From positions 6,577,893-6,641,892 of the forward strand of contig NC_091391.1 in the NCBI RefSeq assembly GCF_038502225.1: 64,000 nt of DNA, written 5' to 3'. Source of the DNA: Cherax quadricarinatus. Its lineage: Eukaryota; Arthropoda; Malacostraca; Decapoda; Parastacidae. Both the position numbers and the translations under genes were made by a program. This document shows, in pieces, positions 45,000 to 54,321 of this stretch; the stretch's first letter is position 1; each line of letters begins with the position of its first letter. Below the pieces are notes generated by a model. The model did no database searches and was not told the DNA's origin. It was given only the letters and a program-made list of their open reading frames with translations.

Positions 45000-45582
45000 C
45001 AAGGGTATCTTGGTACAGACCTGCAATCAACTTCGACAACCTCCACTAGTGAGAATGGCTGGATTTGAGAGGGACCTGACCTCCCAACATCTGAGTTCTT
45101 ACCTCTTCTAGTGACCTACGTCTCACCTCTCGGCGCTATATAAGGCTCCATCCTGTCACTTCATCTCCATGTTGTTTCATACTATGGAACAATGCTCTTC
45201 TCCAGACTGAGGGACTGACCACCTCAAAACTTTAAGGGTGATGGACTGATTACATCGTCTTCAAGTATCTTCTGCTTCTATCAACTTTTCTGTACTCGAC
45301 TGAAGAAGCCTACTGTGTAGGCGAAATGTTTCGAAATAAAGATACCTAACTGTTGCATATGTGTCTTACCTAACAATTATTGCCCAAATGATCTGCATAA
45401 CAATGGGCTTTCAACATGTGGATAAATGGTTCAGAGAATCAAAAAGTTGATACATTAAGACATATGCAAAGCTTGGGTATCTTTATTGTGGAAATACCTC
45501 ACCACACGATGGCATCATCAGTCTAATACAAAGATTGATGGACTGATTACATCAACTCCAGGCTGAGGGACTTGTTACCTCA
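45000..45582. repeat. Dispersed GAAGAAGCC-hairpin repeats, two copies
   Basis: 45000-45385 runs from AAGGGTATCTTGGTACAG to GACTGAAGAAGCCTACTGTG, the hairpin, GAAATGTTTCG and AAGATACCTAACTGTTGC. 45440-45582 is the reverse of the same kind of unit (ATCATCAGTCTAATACAAAG, TTATTGTGGAAATACC). 8626-8880 is a diverged relative of the long copy. Confidence 0.65.
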
Positions 45583-45924
45583 ATCTACTGGTGATAAAGA
45601 ACAAAGAGGCACAATACCGTGACTGGAACAATACACTGGTGATAAAGAACAAAGAGGCACAATACCGTGACTGGAACAATACACTGGTGATAAAGAACAA
45701 AGAGGCACAATACCGTGACTGGAACAATCTACTGGTGATAAAGAACAAAGAGGCACAATACTGTGACTGGAACAATACACTGGTGATAAAGAACAAAGAG
45801 GCACAATACCGTGACTGGAACAATCTACTGGTGATAAAGAACAAAGAGGCACAATACTGTGACTGGAACAATACACTGGTGATAAAGAACAAAGAGGCAC
45901 AATACCGTGACTGGAACAATACAC
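45583..45924. repeat. 48-bp minisatellite, 7 units
   Basis: The unit starts CTGGTGATAAAGAACAAAG, continues AGGCACAATACCGTGACTGG and ends AACAATACA. Units differ at ACC/ACT and ACA/CTA. The length is a multiple of three, so several frames stay open (NKEAQYRDWNN and others); these are not genes. Confidence 0.96.
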
Positions 45925-46009
45925 CAAGTCCAGAATTTTCTGTACTGTGTATAATATTTTTATACACAACACAGGGGTTTCCCAATGTTCTTGTAAGTTG
46001 AGGATTTCT

Positions 46010-46291
46010 TCTTTCTTTCAACACACCGGCCGTATCCCACCGAGGCTGGGTGGCCCAAAAGGAAAAACGAAAGTTTCTCCTTTCAAATTTAGTAATATAT
46101 ACAGGAGAAGGGGTTACCAGCCCCTTGCTCCTGGCATTTCAGTCGCCTCTTACGACACGCATGGCTTACGGAGGAAGAATTCTGTTCCACTTCCCCATGG
46201 AGATAAGAGGAAATAAACAAGAACAAGAACTAGAAAGAAAATAGCAAAAAACCCAGAGGGGTGTGTGTGTATATATATGCTTGTACATGTA
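46010..46291 (-). mobile_element. RTE-tailed SINE-like element, 3' part before the RTE insertion
   Basis: Minus-strand tail CCGTATCCCACCGAGGCTGG, then GGAGAAGGGGTTACCAGCCC and the body to 46291. 46099-46291 is duplicated exactly at 49406-49598, where the rest of this element continues to about 49795. Confidence 0.8.
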
Positions 46292-49138
46292 AAGTTGGAT
46301 GTCCTGGCCCTAAGCGAAACAAAGCTGAAGGGGGTAGGAGAGTTTCAGTGGGGGGAAATAAATGGGATTAAATCTGGAGTATCTGAGAGAGTTAGAGCAA
46401 AGGAAGGGGTAGCAGTAATGTTAAATGATCAGTTATGGAAGGAGAAAAGAGAATATGAATGTGTAAATTCAAGAATTATGTGGATTAAAGTAAAGGTTGG
46501 ATGCGAGAAGTGGGTCATAATAAGCGTGTATGCACCTGGAGAAGAGAGGAATGCAGAGGAGAGAGAGAGATTTTGGGAGATGTTAAGTGAATGTATAGGA
46601 GCCTTTGAACCAAGTGAGAGAGTAATTGTGGTAGGGGACTTGAATGCTAAAGTAGGAGAAACTTTTAGAGAGGGTGTGGTAGGTAAGTTTGGGGTGCCAG
46701 GTGTAAATGATAATGGGAGCCCTTTGATTGAACTTTGTATAGAAAGGGGTTTAGTTATAGGTAATACATATTTTAAGAAAAAGAGGATAAATAAGTATAC
46801 ACGATATGATGTAGGGCGAAATGACAGTAGTTTGTTGGATTATGTATTGGTAGATAAAAGACTGTTGAGTAGACTTCAGGATGTACATGTTTATAGAGGG
46901 GCCACAGATATATCAGATCACTTTCTAGTTGTAGCTACACTGAGAGTAAAAGGTAGATGGGATACAAGGAGAATAGAAGCATCAGGGAAGAGAGAGGTGA
47001 AGGTTTATAAACTAAAAGAGGAGGCAGTTAGGGTAAGATATAAACAGCTATTGGAGGATAGATGGGCTAATGAGAGCATAGGCAATGGGGTCGAAGAGGT
47101 ATGGGGTAGGTTTAAAAATGTAGTGTTAGAGTGTTCAGCAGAAGTTTGTGGTTACAGGAAAGTGGGTGCAGGAGGGAAGAGGAGCGATTGGTGGAATGAT
47201 GATGTAAAGAGAGTAGTAAGGGAGAAAAAGTTAGCATATGAGAAGTTTTTACAAAGTAGAAGTGATGCAAGGAGGGAAGAGTATATGGAGAAAAAGAGAG
47301 AAGTTAAGAGAGTGGTGAAGCAATGTAAAAAGAGAGCAAATGAGAGAGTGGGTGAGATGTTATCAACAAATTTTGTTGAAAATAAGAAAAAGTTTTGGAG
47401 TGAGATTAACAAGTTAAGAAAGCCTAGAGAACAAATGGATTTGTCAGTTAAAAATAGGAGAGGAGAGTTATTAAATGGAGAGTTAGAGGTATTGGGAAGA
47501 TGGAAGGAATATTTTGAGGAATTGTTAAATGTTGATGAAGATAGGGAAGCTGTGATTTCGTGTATAGGGCAAGGAGGAATAACATCTTGTAGGAGTGAGG
47601 AAGAGCCAGTTGTGAGTGTGGGGGAAGTTCGTGAGGCAGTAGGTAAAATGAAAGGGGGTAAGGCAGCCGGGATTGATGGGATAAAGATAGAAATGTTAAA
47701 AGCAGGTGGGGATATAGTTTTGGAGTGGTTGGTGCAATTGTTTAATAAATGTATGGAAGAGGGTAAGGTACCTAGGGATTGGCAGAGAGCATGCATAGTT
47801 CCTTTGTATAAAGGCAAAGGGGAAAAAAGAGAGTGCAAAAATTATAGGGGGATAAGTCTGTTGAGTGTACCTGGTAAAGTGTATGGTAGAGTTATAATTG
47901 AAAGAATTAAGAGTAAGACGGAGAATAGGATAGCAGATGAACAAGGAGGCTTTAGGAAAGGTAGGGGGTGTGTGGACCAGGTGTTTACAGTGAAACATAT
48001 AAGTGAACAGTATTTAGATAAGGCTAAAGAGGTCTTTGTGGCATTTATGGATTTGGAAAAGGCGTATGACAGGGTGGATAGGGGGGCAATGTGGCAGATG
48101 TTGCAAGTGTATGGTGTAGGAGGTAGGTTACTGAAAGCAGTGAAGAGTTTTTACGAGGATAGTGAGGCTCAAGTTAGAGTATGTAGGAAAGAGGGAAATT
48201 TTTTCCCAGTAAAAGTAGGCCTTAGACAAGGATGTGTGATGTCACCGTGGTTGTTTAATATATTTATAGATGGGGTTGTAAGAGAAGTAAATGCGAGGGT
48301 CTTGGCAAGAGGCGTGGAGTTAAAAGATAAAGAATCACACACAAAGTGGGAGTTGTCACAGCTGCTCTTTGCTGATGACACTGTGCTCTTGGGAGATTCT
48401 GAAGAGAAGTTGCAGAGATTGGTGGATGAATTTGGTAGGGTGTGCAAAAGAAGAAAATTAAAGGTGAATACAGGAAAGAGTAAGGTTATGAGGATAACAA
48501 AAAGATTAGGTGATGAAAGATTGAATATCAGATTGGAGGGAGAGAGTATGGAGGAGGTGAACGTATTCAGATATTTGGGAGTGGACGTGTCAGCGGATGG
48601 GTCTATGAAAGATGAGGTGAATCATAGAATTGATGAGGGAAAAAGAGTGAGTGGTGCACTTAGGAGTCTGTGGAGACAAAGAACTTTGTCCTTGGAGGCA
48701 AAGAGGGGAATGTATGAGAGTATAGTTTTACCAACGCTCTTATATGGGTGTGAAGCGTGGGTGATGAATGTTGCAGCGAGGAGAAGGCTGGAGGCAGTGG
48801 AGATGTCATGTCTGAGGGCAATGTGTGGTGTGAATATAATGCAGAGAATTCGTAGTTTGGAAGTTAGGAGGAGGTGCGGGATTACCAAAACTGTTGTCCA
48901 GAGGGCTGAGGAAGGGTTGTTGAGGTGGTTCGGACATGTAGAGAGAATGGAGCGAAACAGAATGACTTCAAGAGTGTATCAGTCTGTAGTGGAAGGAAGG
49001 CGGGGTAGGGGTCGGCCTAGGAAGGGTTGGAGGGAGGGGGTAAAGGAGGTTTTGTGTGCGAGGGGCTTGGACTTCCAGCAGGCATGCGTGAGCGTGTTTG
49101 ATAGGAGTGAATGGAGACAAATGGTTTTTAATACTTGA
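46265..49138 (+). CDS. RTE endonuclease-reverse transcriptase, open 957-residue frame
   Basis: Reads through without a stop. The first 9 residues come from the target DNA; genuine homology starts at KLDVLALSETKLKG, about 24 residues into the protein seen at 26387. Endonuclease: SETKLKG, SVYAPGEER, VVGDLNAKVG, SDHFLVVATL. RT: KAAGIDGIKIEML, YRGISLLSVPGKVYG, FMDLEKAYDRV, LRQGCVMSPWLFNIFIDG, LLFADDTVLLG, LKVNTGKSKVM. C-terminal LRAMCGVNIMQRI, LRWFGHVERMERNRM, GRRGRGRPRKGW. The protein nicks DNA and copies its RNA into the nick (established for RTE). It lacks the natural start, so activity is doubtful, although all catalytic residues except possibly the extreme N-terminal Asn are present. Similar sequences are often mislabelled craniofacial development protein 2. 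Confidence 0.93.
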   Translation: MCIYMLVHVKLDVLALSETKLKGVGEFQWGEINGIKSGVSERVRAKEGVAVMLNDQLWKEKREYECVNSRIMWIKVKVGCEKWVIISVYAPGEERNAEERERFWEMLSECIGAFEPSERVIVVGDLNAKVGETFREGVVGKFGVPGVNDNGSPLIELCIERGLVIGNTYFKKKRINKYTRYDVGRNDSSLLDYVLVDKRLLSRLQDVHVYRGATDISDHFLVVATLRVKGRWDTRRIEASGKREVKVYKLKEEAVRVRYKQLLEDRWANESIGNGVEEVWGRFKNVVLECSAEVCGYRKVGAGGKRSDWWNDDVKRVVREKKLAYEKFLQSRSDARREEYMEKKREVKRVVKQCKKRANERVGEMLSTNFVENKKKFWSEINKLRKPREQMDLSVKNRRGELLNGELEVLGRWKEYFEELLNVDEDREAVISCIGQGGITSCRSEEEPVVSVGEVREAVGKMKGGKAAGIDGIKIEMLKAGGDIVLEWLVQLFNKCMEEGKVPRDWQRACIVPLYKGKGEKRECKNYRGISLLSVPGKVYGRVIIERIKSKTENRIADEQGGFRKGRGCVDQVFTVKHISEQYLDKAKEVFVAFMDLEKAYDRVDRGAMWQMLQVYGVGGRLLKAVKSFYEDSEAQVRVCRKEGNFFPVKVGLRQGCVMSPWLFNIFIDGVVREVNARVLARGVELKDKESHTKWELSQLLFADDTVLLGDSEEKLQRLVDEFGRVCKRRKLKVNTGKSKVMRITKRLGDERLNIRLEGESMEEVNVFRYLGVDVSADGSMKDEVNHRIDEGKRVSGALRSLWRQRTLSLEAKRGMYESIVLPTLLYGCEAWVMNVAARRRLEAVEMSCLRAMCGVNIMQRIRSLEVRRRCGITKTVVQRAEEGLLRWFGHVERMERNRMTSRVYQSVVEGRRGRGRPRKGWREGVKEVLCARGLDFQQACVSVFDRSEWRQMVFNT

Positions 49139-49405
49139 CGTGCTGTTGGAGTGTGAGCAAAGTAACATTTATGAAGGGATTCAGGGAAACCGGCAGGCCG
49201 GACTTGAGTCCTGGAGATGGGAAGTACAGTGCCTGCACTCTGAAGGAGGGGTGGTAATTGTTGCAGTTTAAAAACTGTAGTGTAAAGCACCCTTCTGGCA
49301 AGACAGTGATGGAGTGAATGATGGTGAAAGTTTTTCTTTTTCGGGCCACCCTGCCTTGGTGGGAATCGGCCGGTGTGATAATAAAAAAAATAAAAAATAA
49401 AAAAA
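46292..49405 (+). mobile_element. RTE copy G, most intact copy, flanked by 193-bp duplication
   Basis: 5' end at AAGTTGGATGTCCTGGCC (a few dozen codons short of full length), whole endonuclease and RT, 3' UTR with CTGCCTTGGTGGGAATCGG and an ATAATAAAAAAAATAAA tail. The insertion duplicated 193 bp of its target (46099-46291 equals 49406-49598). Confidence 0.95.
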
Positions 49406-49598
49406 ATACAGGAGAAGGGGTTACCAGCCCCTTGCTCCTGGCATTTCAGTCGCCTCTTACGACACGCATGGCTTACGGAGGAAGAATTCTGTTCCACTTC
49501 CCCATGGAGATAAGAGGAAATAAACAAGAACAAGAACTAGAAAGAAAATAGCAAAAAACCCAGAGGGGTGTGTGTGTATATATATGCTTGTACATGTA

Positions 49599-49800
49599 TA
49601 TGTAGTGTGACCTAAGTGTAAGTAGAAGTAGCAAAACATACCACCTGAAATCTTGCATGTTTATGAGACAGATAAAAGACACCAGCAATCCTACCTTCAT
49701 GTAAAACAATTACAGGCTTTCGTTTCACACTCACTTGGCAGAACAGTAGTACCTCCCTGGGCGGTTGCTGTCTACCATCCTACTACCTAGATGTTGAGGA
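49599..49800 (-). mobile_element. RTE-tailed SINE-like element, 5' part after the RTE insertion
   Basis: ACCTAAGTGTAAGTAGAAGT, GAGACAGATAAAAGACACC and CTACCATCCTACTACCTAG are the reverse complement of 39252-39420. Together with 46010-46291 it rebuilds one minus-strand copy of about 0.47 kb. Confidence 0.75.
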
Positions 49801-50067
49801 CTTACTGTACACAAATAACCCGCACAAAGGAGAGAGAAGCTTTTGACAATGTTTCAATCCGTCCTGTGTGACTTGTCCAAGACGGACCAAAACGTCACAA
49901 GCTTTTCTCTATGTGCGGGTTATTTGTGAACTGTTCCAGTCATGGTACTGTGCATTTTTGTTCTTTATCAGAGGGAGTTTGAGGTAATCAGTCCCTCAGC
50001 CAGGAGTTAATGTAATCAGTCCATCAATCTTTGTACTGGACTGATGAAGCCACTGTGTGGTGAAGTA
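49800..50067. repeat. GAAAC-type dispersed repeat, interrupted by a MITE
   Basis: GTCCAAGACGGACCAAAACG, TGTGCGGGTTATTTGTGAAC, TTCCAGTCATGGTACTGTGC and GGACTGATGAAGCCACTGTG with GTGGTGAAG. The repeat continues after the MITE at 50382 (TTTCCATAACAAAGATACCC), so the MITE inserted at its GTA site. Confidence 0.7.
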
Positions 50068-50379
50068 CAGCCTCTCCTCACTTAACAGAGTTCCGTTCCT
50101 AAGACCACGTCAGTAAACGAATTCGTCGCTACGCGAGGAGCATACTATAATGGTAGTGGGTTTGTGTCAACCATCTCTGATATTGTTTTAATGTCACCTA
50201 GGCACCATTTGTAACATTTCTGGTATATTTTTAAATGTTTATACAGTAGTGTACCGTTTATCGTAATAAACAGAATAGAGGAAATCAGCTCTAATATTTA
50301 GGTATGCACACTGGTCAGAGAGCCCGTCGTAAGTCCGAGTCGCCGGTAAACGAGTACATCACTAAATGAGGAGAGGCTG
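50068..50379. mobile_element. MITE family CAGCCTCTCCTCACTT, copy 2
   Basis: CAGCCTCTCCTCACTTAACA and AAATGAGGAGAGGCTG inverted; TA at 50066-50067 and 50380-50381. Orientation opposite to copy 1. Confidence 0.9.
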
Positions 50380-50522
50380 TATTTCCATAACAAAGATACC
50401 CAAGTGTTGCATATGTGTCTTAATGCCCTCTTAACATACTCTAAAGCAGGGATCAACACCACGCGGCTCATGGGCCACATGCGGTACACACCGACTTCAA
50501 ATATTTATAAATAGTAATAGTA

Positions 50523-50725
50523 CAGTGGACCCCCGCCTAACGATCAGCTCCCAACTCGACCAGTTATGTAAGTGTGTTTTTGTAAGTGCTTTTGTAAGTG
50601 AATTTTTGGGGGTCTGAAACAGACTAATCTATTTCACAATATTCCTTATGGGAACAAATTCGGTCGGTAACGGCACCCGAACAGATGTCTGAAATGAAAT
50701 AATATCATTAGGCGAGGGTCCACTG
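50523..50725. mobile_element. 203-bp Tigger-like MITE, copy 2
   Basis: CAGTGGACCCCCGCCTAACG and AGGCGAGGGTCCACTG; TA at 50521-50522 and 50726-50727. Inner sequence reads in reverse relative to the copy at 14036. Confidence 0.93.
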
Positions 50726-51039
50726 TACTAATAAACCTTTATTTTTCACTTTTTTATTCATTTTAATTCTAATTGTTCATTTATATTTATTTATAAGACT
50801 GATTTTTTCTTTGGCCTGCAAAAAATGTGTAAAATATACAACGTGGCACCCATAGTGTCACCCATTTCTGCATAAACGTATCACGATGAAATTTGTTTTA
50901 TGCATCTGGATTTGTATTAATTAGCATTAGCAACAAAACCATCAATAGCTTGCCATATATAGGATGCAAACCTATGGCAAGTTGGTCCTAAAACTGGAAT
51001 CCAGTGCACTGCCCACTGAACCATGCCTTGCTAATAAGA

Positions 51040-51345
51040 TTCAAACCAGGGAATGGGTGGGGTTAGAACCCATGGTGAATGAGTTGTAAAACTCATAAGC
51101 CACTGGGTCAGCTGGCTACAATAAAATTCATCCAACTAGGTATATTTATACACCATAGGAAGGTTAGCATGGGACACCACTGTGACCACAAATGCAAGTT
51201 TTTACAGATGAATCTCCCACCAGCGTGACTGTGAACTATAGCTCATGTCCCCTCAAAGCTGACACACACTGGCCTGGAGTTTTACAACTCACTTTCCAGG
51301 AGTTGTAATCCCACCCATACTGTGTCTCCAACTGTGTTATTACCA
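51040..51345. mobile_element. tRNA-like SINE pair, degraded
   Basis: GGGTCAGCTGGCTACAATAA and TAGGTATATTTATACACCAT match 36525-36720. GGGTGGGGTTAGAACCC at 51057 and AGTTGTAATCCCACCCATAC at 51302 are inverted B-box-like sites. Confidence 0.55.
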
Positions 51346-51383
51346 TTTCATGAGTCATAATAAGATACATTCAAACAGAATAA

Positions 51384-51552
51384 ATCCTCGACTTACAAAT
51401 ACATTGAGAATCTTCTGAAATGTGTATAATATCATTATTTTAAACAATGCAGGAGGTCCCCAACATGTTCGTAAGTTGAGGACTTATTGTATTATGAATA
51501 TTTTACACAATGCAAGAGGTCCCCAATATGTTCGTAAGTTGAGGAACTACTG
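51384..51552. mobile_element. Degraded MITE (TCCTCGACTTAC ends)
   Basis: AAATCCTCGACTTACAAAT at the left is inverted as GTTCGTAAGTTGAGG; an inner duplication of AGGTCCCCAAYATG. It lies immediately downstream (on the gene strand) of fray exon 2. Related to 58633-58811. Confidence 0.6.
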
Positions 51553-51594
51553 TAGGCTTATTTCTATACAAATGCAGTAGTGTACAACTCTTAC

Positions 51595-51707
51595 CAATAG
51601 TTCATCCATACTCGTATTCCATTTTTCTAGGTTTATTCTCTTGATGGCACATTTTTCGTTGCGAGGGATACACAGCGCAGAATGTACAACAGCAGTGGCG
51701 CCAATAC
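51595..51707 (-). CDS. fray: fray exon 2: glycine-rich loop and ATP-binding lysine
   Basis: 113 bp, 37 codons plus two bases that complete the split Gly. It encodes [10 protein letters not shown] (glycine loop) and [11 protein letters not shown] with the invariant ATP-binding Lys, ending TSMDELL at the start of helix C. Acceptor TGATGCAG is at 51708-51715 and donor TTG|GTAAGAG at 51594. Both phases fit exons 1 and 3. The residues CIPRNEK between strands are the least conserved against vertebrate OSR1. Upstream intron 1 is about 11.7 kb and carries the largest minisatellites of the window. Confidence 0.95.
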
Positions 51708-51776
51708 CTGCATCAAGGTACAAATGTATAAGTAACAGATTAAAATATGCATGAAGTATACTACAGTACTGATACA

Positions 51777-51945
51777 TAAGAATGGAAGAACACTGCAGAA
51801 GGCCTACTGGCCCATACAAGGTAGGTCCAATAAACAACTTTATTTCTTTGTGTAGTATACAATATGTAAAAAGAAGATAAACTTTATAACTTCCGTCTTT
51901 TTTGGGTCACCCTGCCATGCTGGACGACGACCAGAGTGTTAAAAA
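51777..51945. repeat. Foldback-family end and RTE-type tail fragment
   Basis: 51777-51832 repeats ATAAGAATGGAAGAACACTG and GGCCTACTGGCCCATACAAG. 51893-51945 carries TTTTTTGGGTCACCCTGCC, a plus-strand tail remnant. Confidence 0.6.
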
Positions 51946-51988
51946 CAAAAAGATTACGATTCTAAATGCCAATAAATACTGATATTAA

Positions 51989-52138
51989 CCCATTAACTGT
52001 CCAAACGTAGATCTACATTCACTCGTACAGCGCTCCAAACGTATATCTACGTTTTTTTACATGCTTTCACAAATGGAGAAAATCAAGGTCAGAGCGCTAC
52101 ATGCGAAAATGTAGATATACGTTTGGACAGTTGTAGGG
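51989..52138. mobile_element. 150-bp piggyBac-type MITE, TTAA flanks
   Basis: Ends CCCATTAACTGTCCAAACG and CGTTTGGACAGTTGTAGGG inverted, with TTAA at 51985-51988 and 52139-52142. AAACGTAGATCTACATTC and AAACGTATATCTACG give internal repeats, so a strong hairpin is expected. Confidence 0.85.
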
Positions 52139-52142
52139 TTAA

Positions 52143-53045
52143 TATAACTCCGTACCAACCCATCAACAAACACAAATACAGTGACATCACTATAGTGACA
52201 AATTATTTCTTTTGGGGATCACCTTTCAATTTTATTTCTACAATAAAGTCTCAAATTTCTCGCACTACGAATTTTTTTTATATACTAATTGATCACTGAA
52301 TCAACAAGCTTGACTTATTATACTTTTTTATTACTATTTTCAAATACAATGGTGTACTGTTAAAACCCCACGCATTCCATGGTTCGTGTTCAATCATGTT
52401 ACTAAGATTTCGTAAGTCCATATTATCATAACTTTGCAATCATTATAACTTACCTTGGCATTAATACAGTATTACAATTAAGCTAAAATTATTACTGTCG
52501 TACAACAGTTAACTTTATTTCATGAATGGTTCTACGTGAAATTTTTATGGCACTAAAATGAGTAACAAGCTGAACTAGTCTCAAGTGACCATTACACACG
52601 CAAACGATATTTATGGGGTCCATAAAAACATAGTGTGAGTATAAAGTATTTATGTACTCCCTACTGGTACATACCCACTAAATTATTTATCTGAGCCACT
52701 GTGAGTGCTACGTGCAGTGTGTTGGTAAATAATTTATGTATTAGCATTGCTCAAAACTCGAGGTAGTTACTGGGTATATATTTATATCCAGACGATTGTG
52801 CTACGACTTATTTGCCCGAAGTGCTCTGCGTAACCAGTGGCTCTCCACATGTACTATTAAATTTGAGAATTTTGTAAACCTATGTATCATATGGAAGAAG
52901 AAAGGAGGAGGAGGAAGAGGAAGAAGAAAGAAGTAGTAGTAATAATTACTGGGGAACCTGACCCTGGATTGGACTATGTAAGTAGGAAAATTCTAATCTC
53001 TGTAAACAAACTATTATCATCAATATTAACAACCTCCAACAGTGA
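52143..53045. other. AT-rich intron, nothing recognised
   Basis: Only a GGAGGAGGAAGAGGAAG purine run at 52900-52940 stands out. No frame, exon or repeat that can be supported. Confidence 0.5.
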
Positions 53046-53465
53046 TTATGTATGAGTGAGGTGAAAGTGTTGAATGATGATGAAAGTACACCTATCATCC
53101 GACTTACGACCGAGTTCGGTTCCAAGAAACCGGTCGTAAGTCGAAATGGTCGTAAGTCGAACTTTACTACTGAATATCAACAAAACGTTTTTGTAATGAC
53201 TATTTTATTGTTTTATTTGGTATTTCATGTTTTACTTTACTTTTTATGTTGTTAGTACTGTATTTTATACTGTAAGGTTTATGATAAACACTGTGTACAA
53301 CACAAATAGTTGTTTATTTCCCAGAAATTTGGCATAAAAAACCATGGTCGTAAGTCGAGCAGGTCATAAGTCGGATGGTAGGTGTATTTTCTTTTTGGGG
53401 ATTTTCTTTCTTTTTGGGTCGCCCTGCCTCGGTGGGAGACGGCCGACTTGTTAAAAAAAAAAAAG
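53046..53465 (+). mobile_element. Old RTE 3' tail split by a TA MITE
   Basis: GTGAGGTGAAAGTGTTGAAT at 53056 and TTTCTTTTTGGGTCGCCCTG at 53406 are one tail (compare 40856-40960), ending in an A-run. The MITE at 53089-53384 separates them. Confidence 0.88.
53089..53384. mobile_element. 296-bp MITE (CACCTAYCATCCGACTTA ends), TA flanks
   Basis: CACCTATCATCCGACTTACG and CATAAGTCGGATGGTAGGTG inverted; TA duplicated at 53087-53088 and 53385-53386. Removal restores GAAAGTATTTTC of the RTE tail exactly. Confidence 0.93.
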
Positions 53466-53592
53466 TAACAACCTGACTCTGGGTAGGACTGCACATTCTA
53501 ATTATTTATTTCTAAATAACACATTTACAAATTTCCGAGTGTCTTGTATACAAGTTACTGTGAACCAGATCACTGATAATGATGATTAGAAC

Positions 53593-54135
53593 AAGGACCC
53601 CAATGGTAGCAAGTCGAGGACCCCAATGGTAGCAAGTCGAGGACCCCAATGGTAGCAAGTCGAGGACCCCAATGGTAGCAAGTCGAGGACCCCAATGGTA
53701 GCAAGTCGAGGACCCCAATGGTAGCAAGTCGAGGACCCCAATGGTAGCAAGTCGAGGACCCCAATGGTAGCAAGTCGAGGACCCCAATGGTAGCAAGTCG
53801 AGGACCCCAATGGTAGCAAGTCGAGGACCCCAATGGTAGCAAGTCGAGGACCCCAATGGTAGCAAGTCGAGGACCCCAATGGTAGCAAGTCGAGGACCCC
53901 AATGGTAGCAAGTCGAGGACCCCAATGGTAGCAAGTCGAGGACCCCAATGGTAGCAAGTCGAGGACCCCAATGGTAGCAAGTCGAGGACCCCTAATGCAA
54001 GTCGAGGACCCCTAATGCAAGTCGAGGACCCCTAATGCAAGTCGAGGACCCCTAATGCAAGTCGAGGACTCCTAATGCAAGTCAAGGACTCCTAATGCAA
54101 GTCAAGGACTCCTAATGCAAGTCAAGGACTCCTAA
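53593..54135. repeat. Two adjoining minisatellites, 23-bp (about 17 units) and 20-bp (7 units)
   Basis: First block: unit AGGACCCCAATGGTAGCA then AGTCG, nearly identical units to about 53990. Second block: unit AGGACCCCTAATGCAAGTCG to 54135, decaying to AGGACTCC. It merges into a SINE tail (GAAGTCAATGACTTTTT, ACCTAAATAAACTTATC) at 54140-54230. Frames reading LLPLGSSTCYHWGPRLATI are artefacts. Confidence 0.96.
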
Positions 54136-54321
54136 TGGAATGAAGTCAATGACTTTTTTAGGTGATCATTGGTAATTTCCATTATATATGATAAGTTTAC
54201 TTACATGTACCTGTACCTAAATAAACTTATCAGTATAGTTTAAGCTTCAAATTTTGTTATATTTGCTTTAATTATTTGCTTAGTCAAGAGCTAAGATAAG
54301 ATTTGTTTGGATTTTTAACCC

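Noticed and set aside
45300..45345. Canonical hammerhead ribozyme
   Set aside because: The core has an extra A after CTGAAGA and no cleavage triplet or closing stem could be assigned, so it is reported only as a hammerhead-like hairpin.
46265..49138. Calling the 957-residue protein a host craniofacial development protein 2 gene
   Set aside because: All motifs (AP endonuclease, FADD reverse transcriptase, 3' tail, target duplication, many copies) are those of an RTE retrotransposon.
53512..53980. Repetitive frames reading GSSTCYHWGPRLATIGVL on the minus strand
   Set aside because: Three overlapping frames encode the same peptide cycle because 23-bp units shift frame each time; pure minisatellite.
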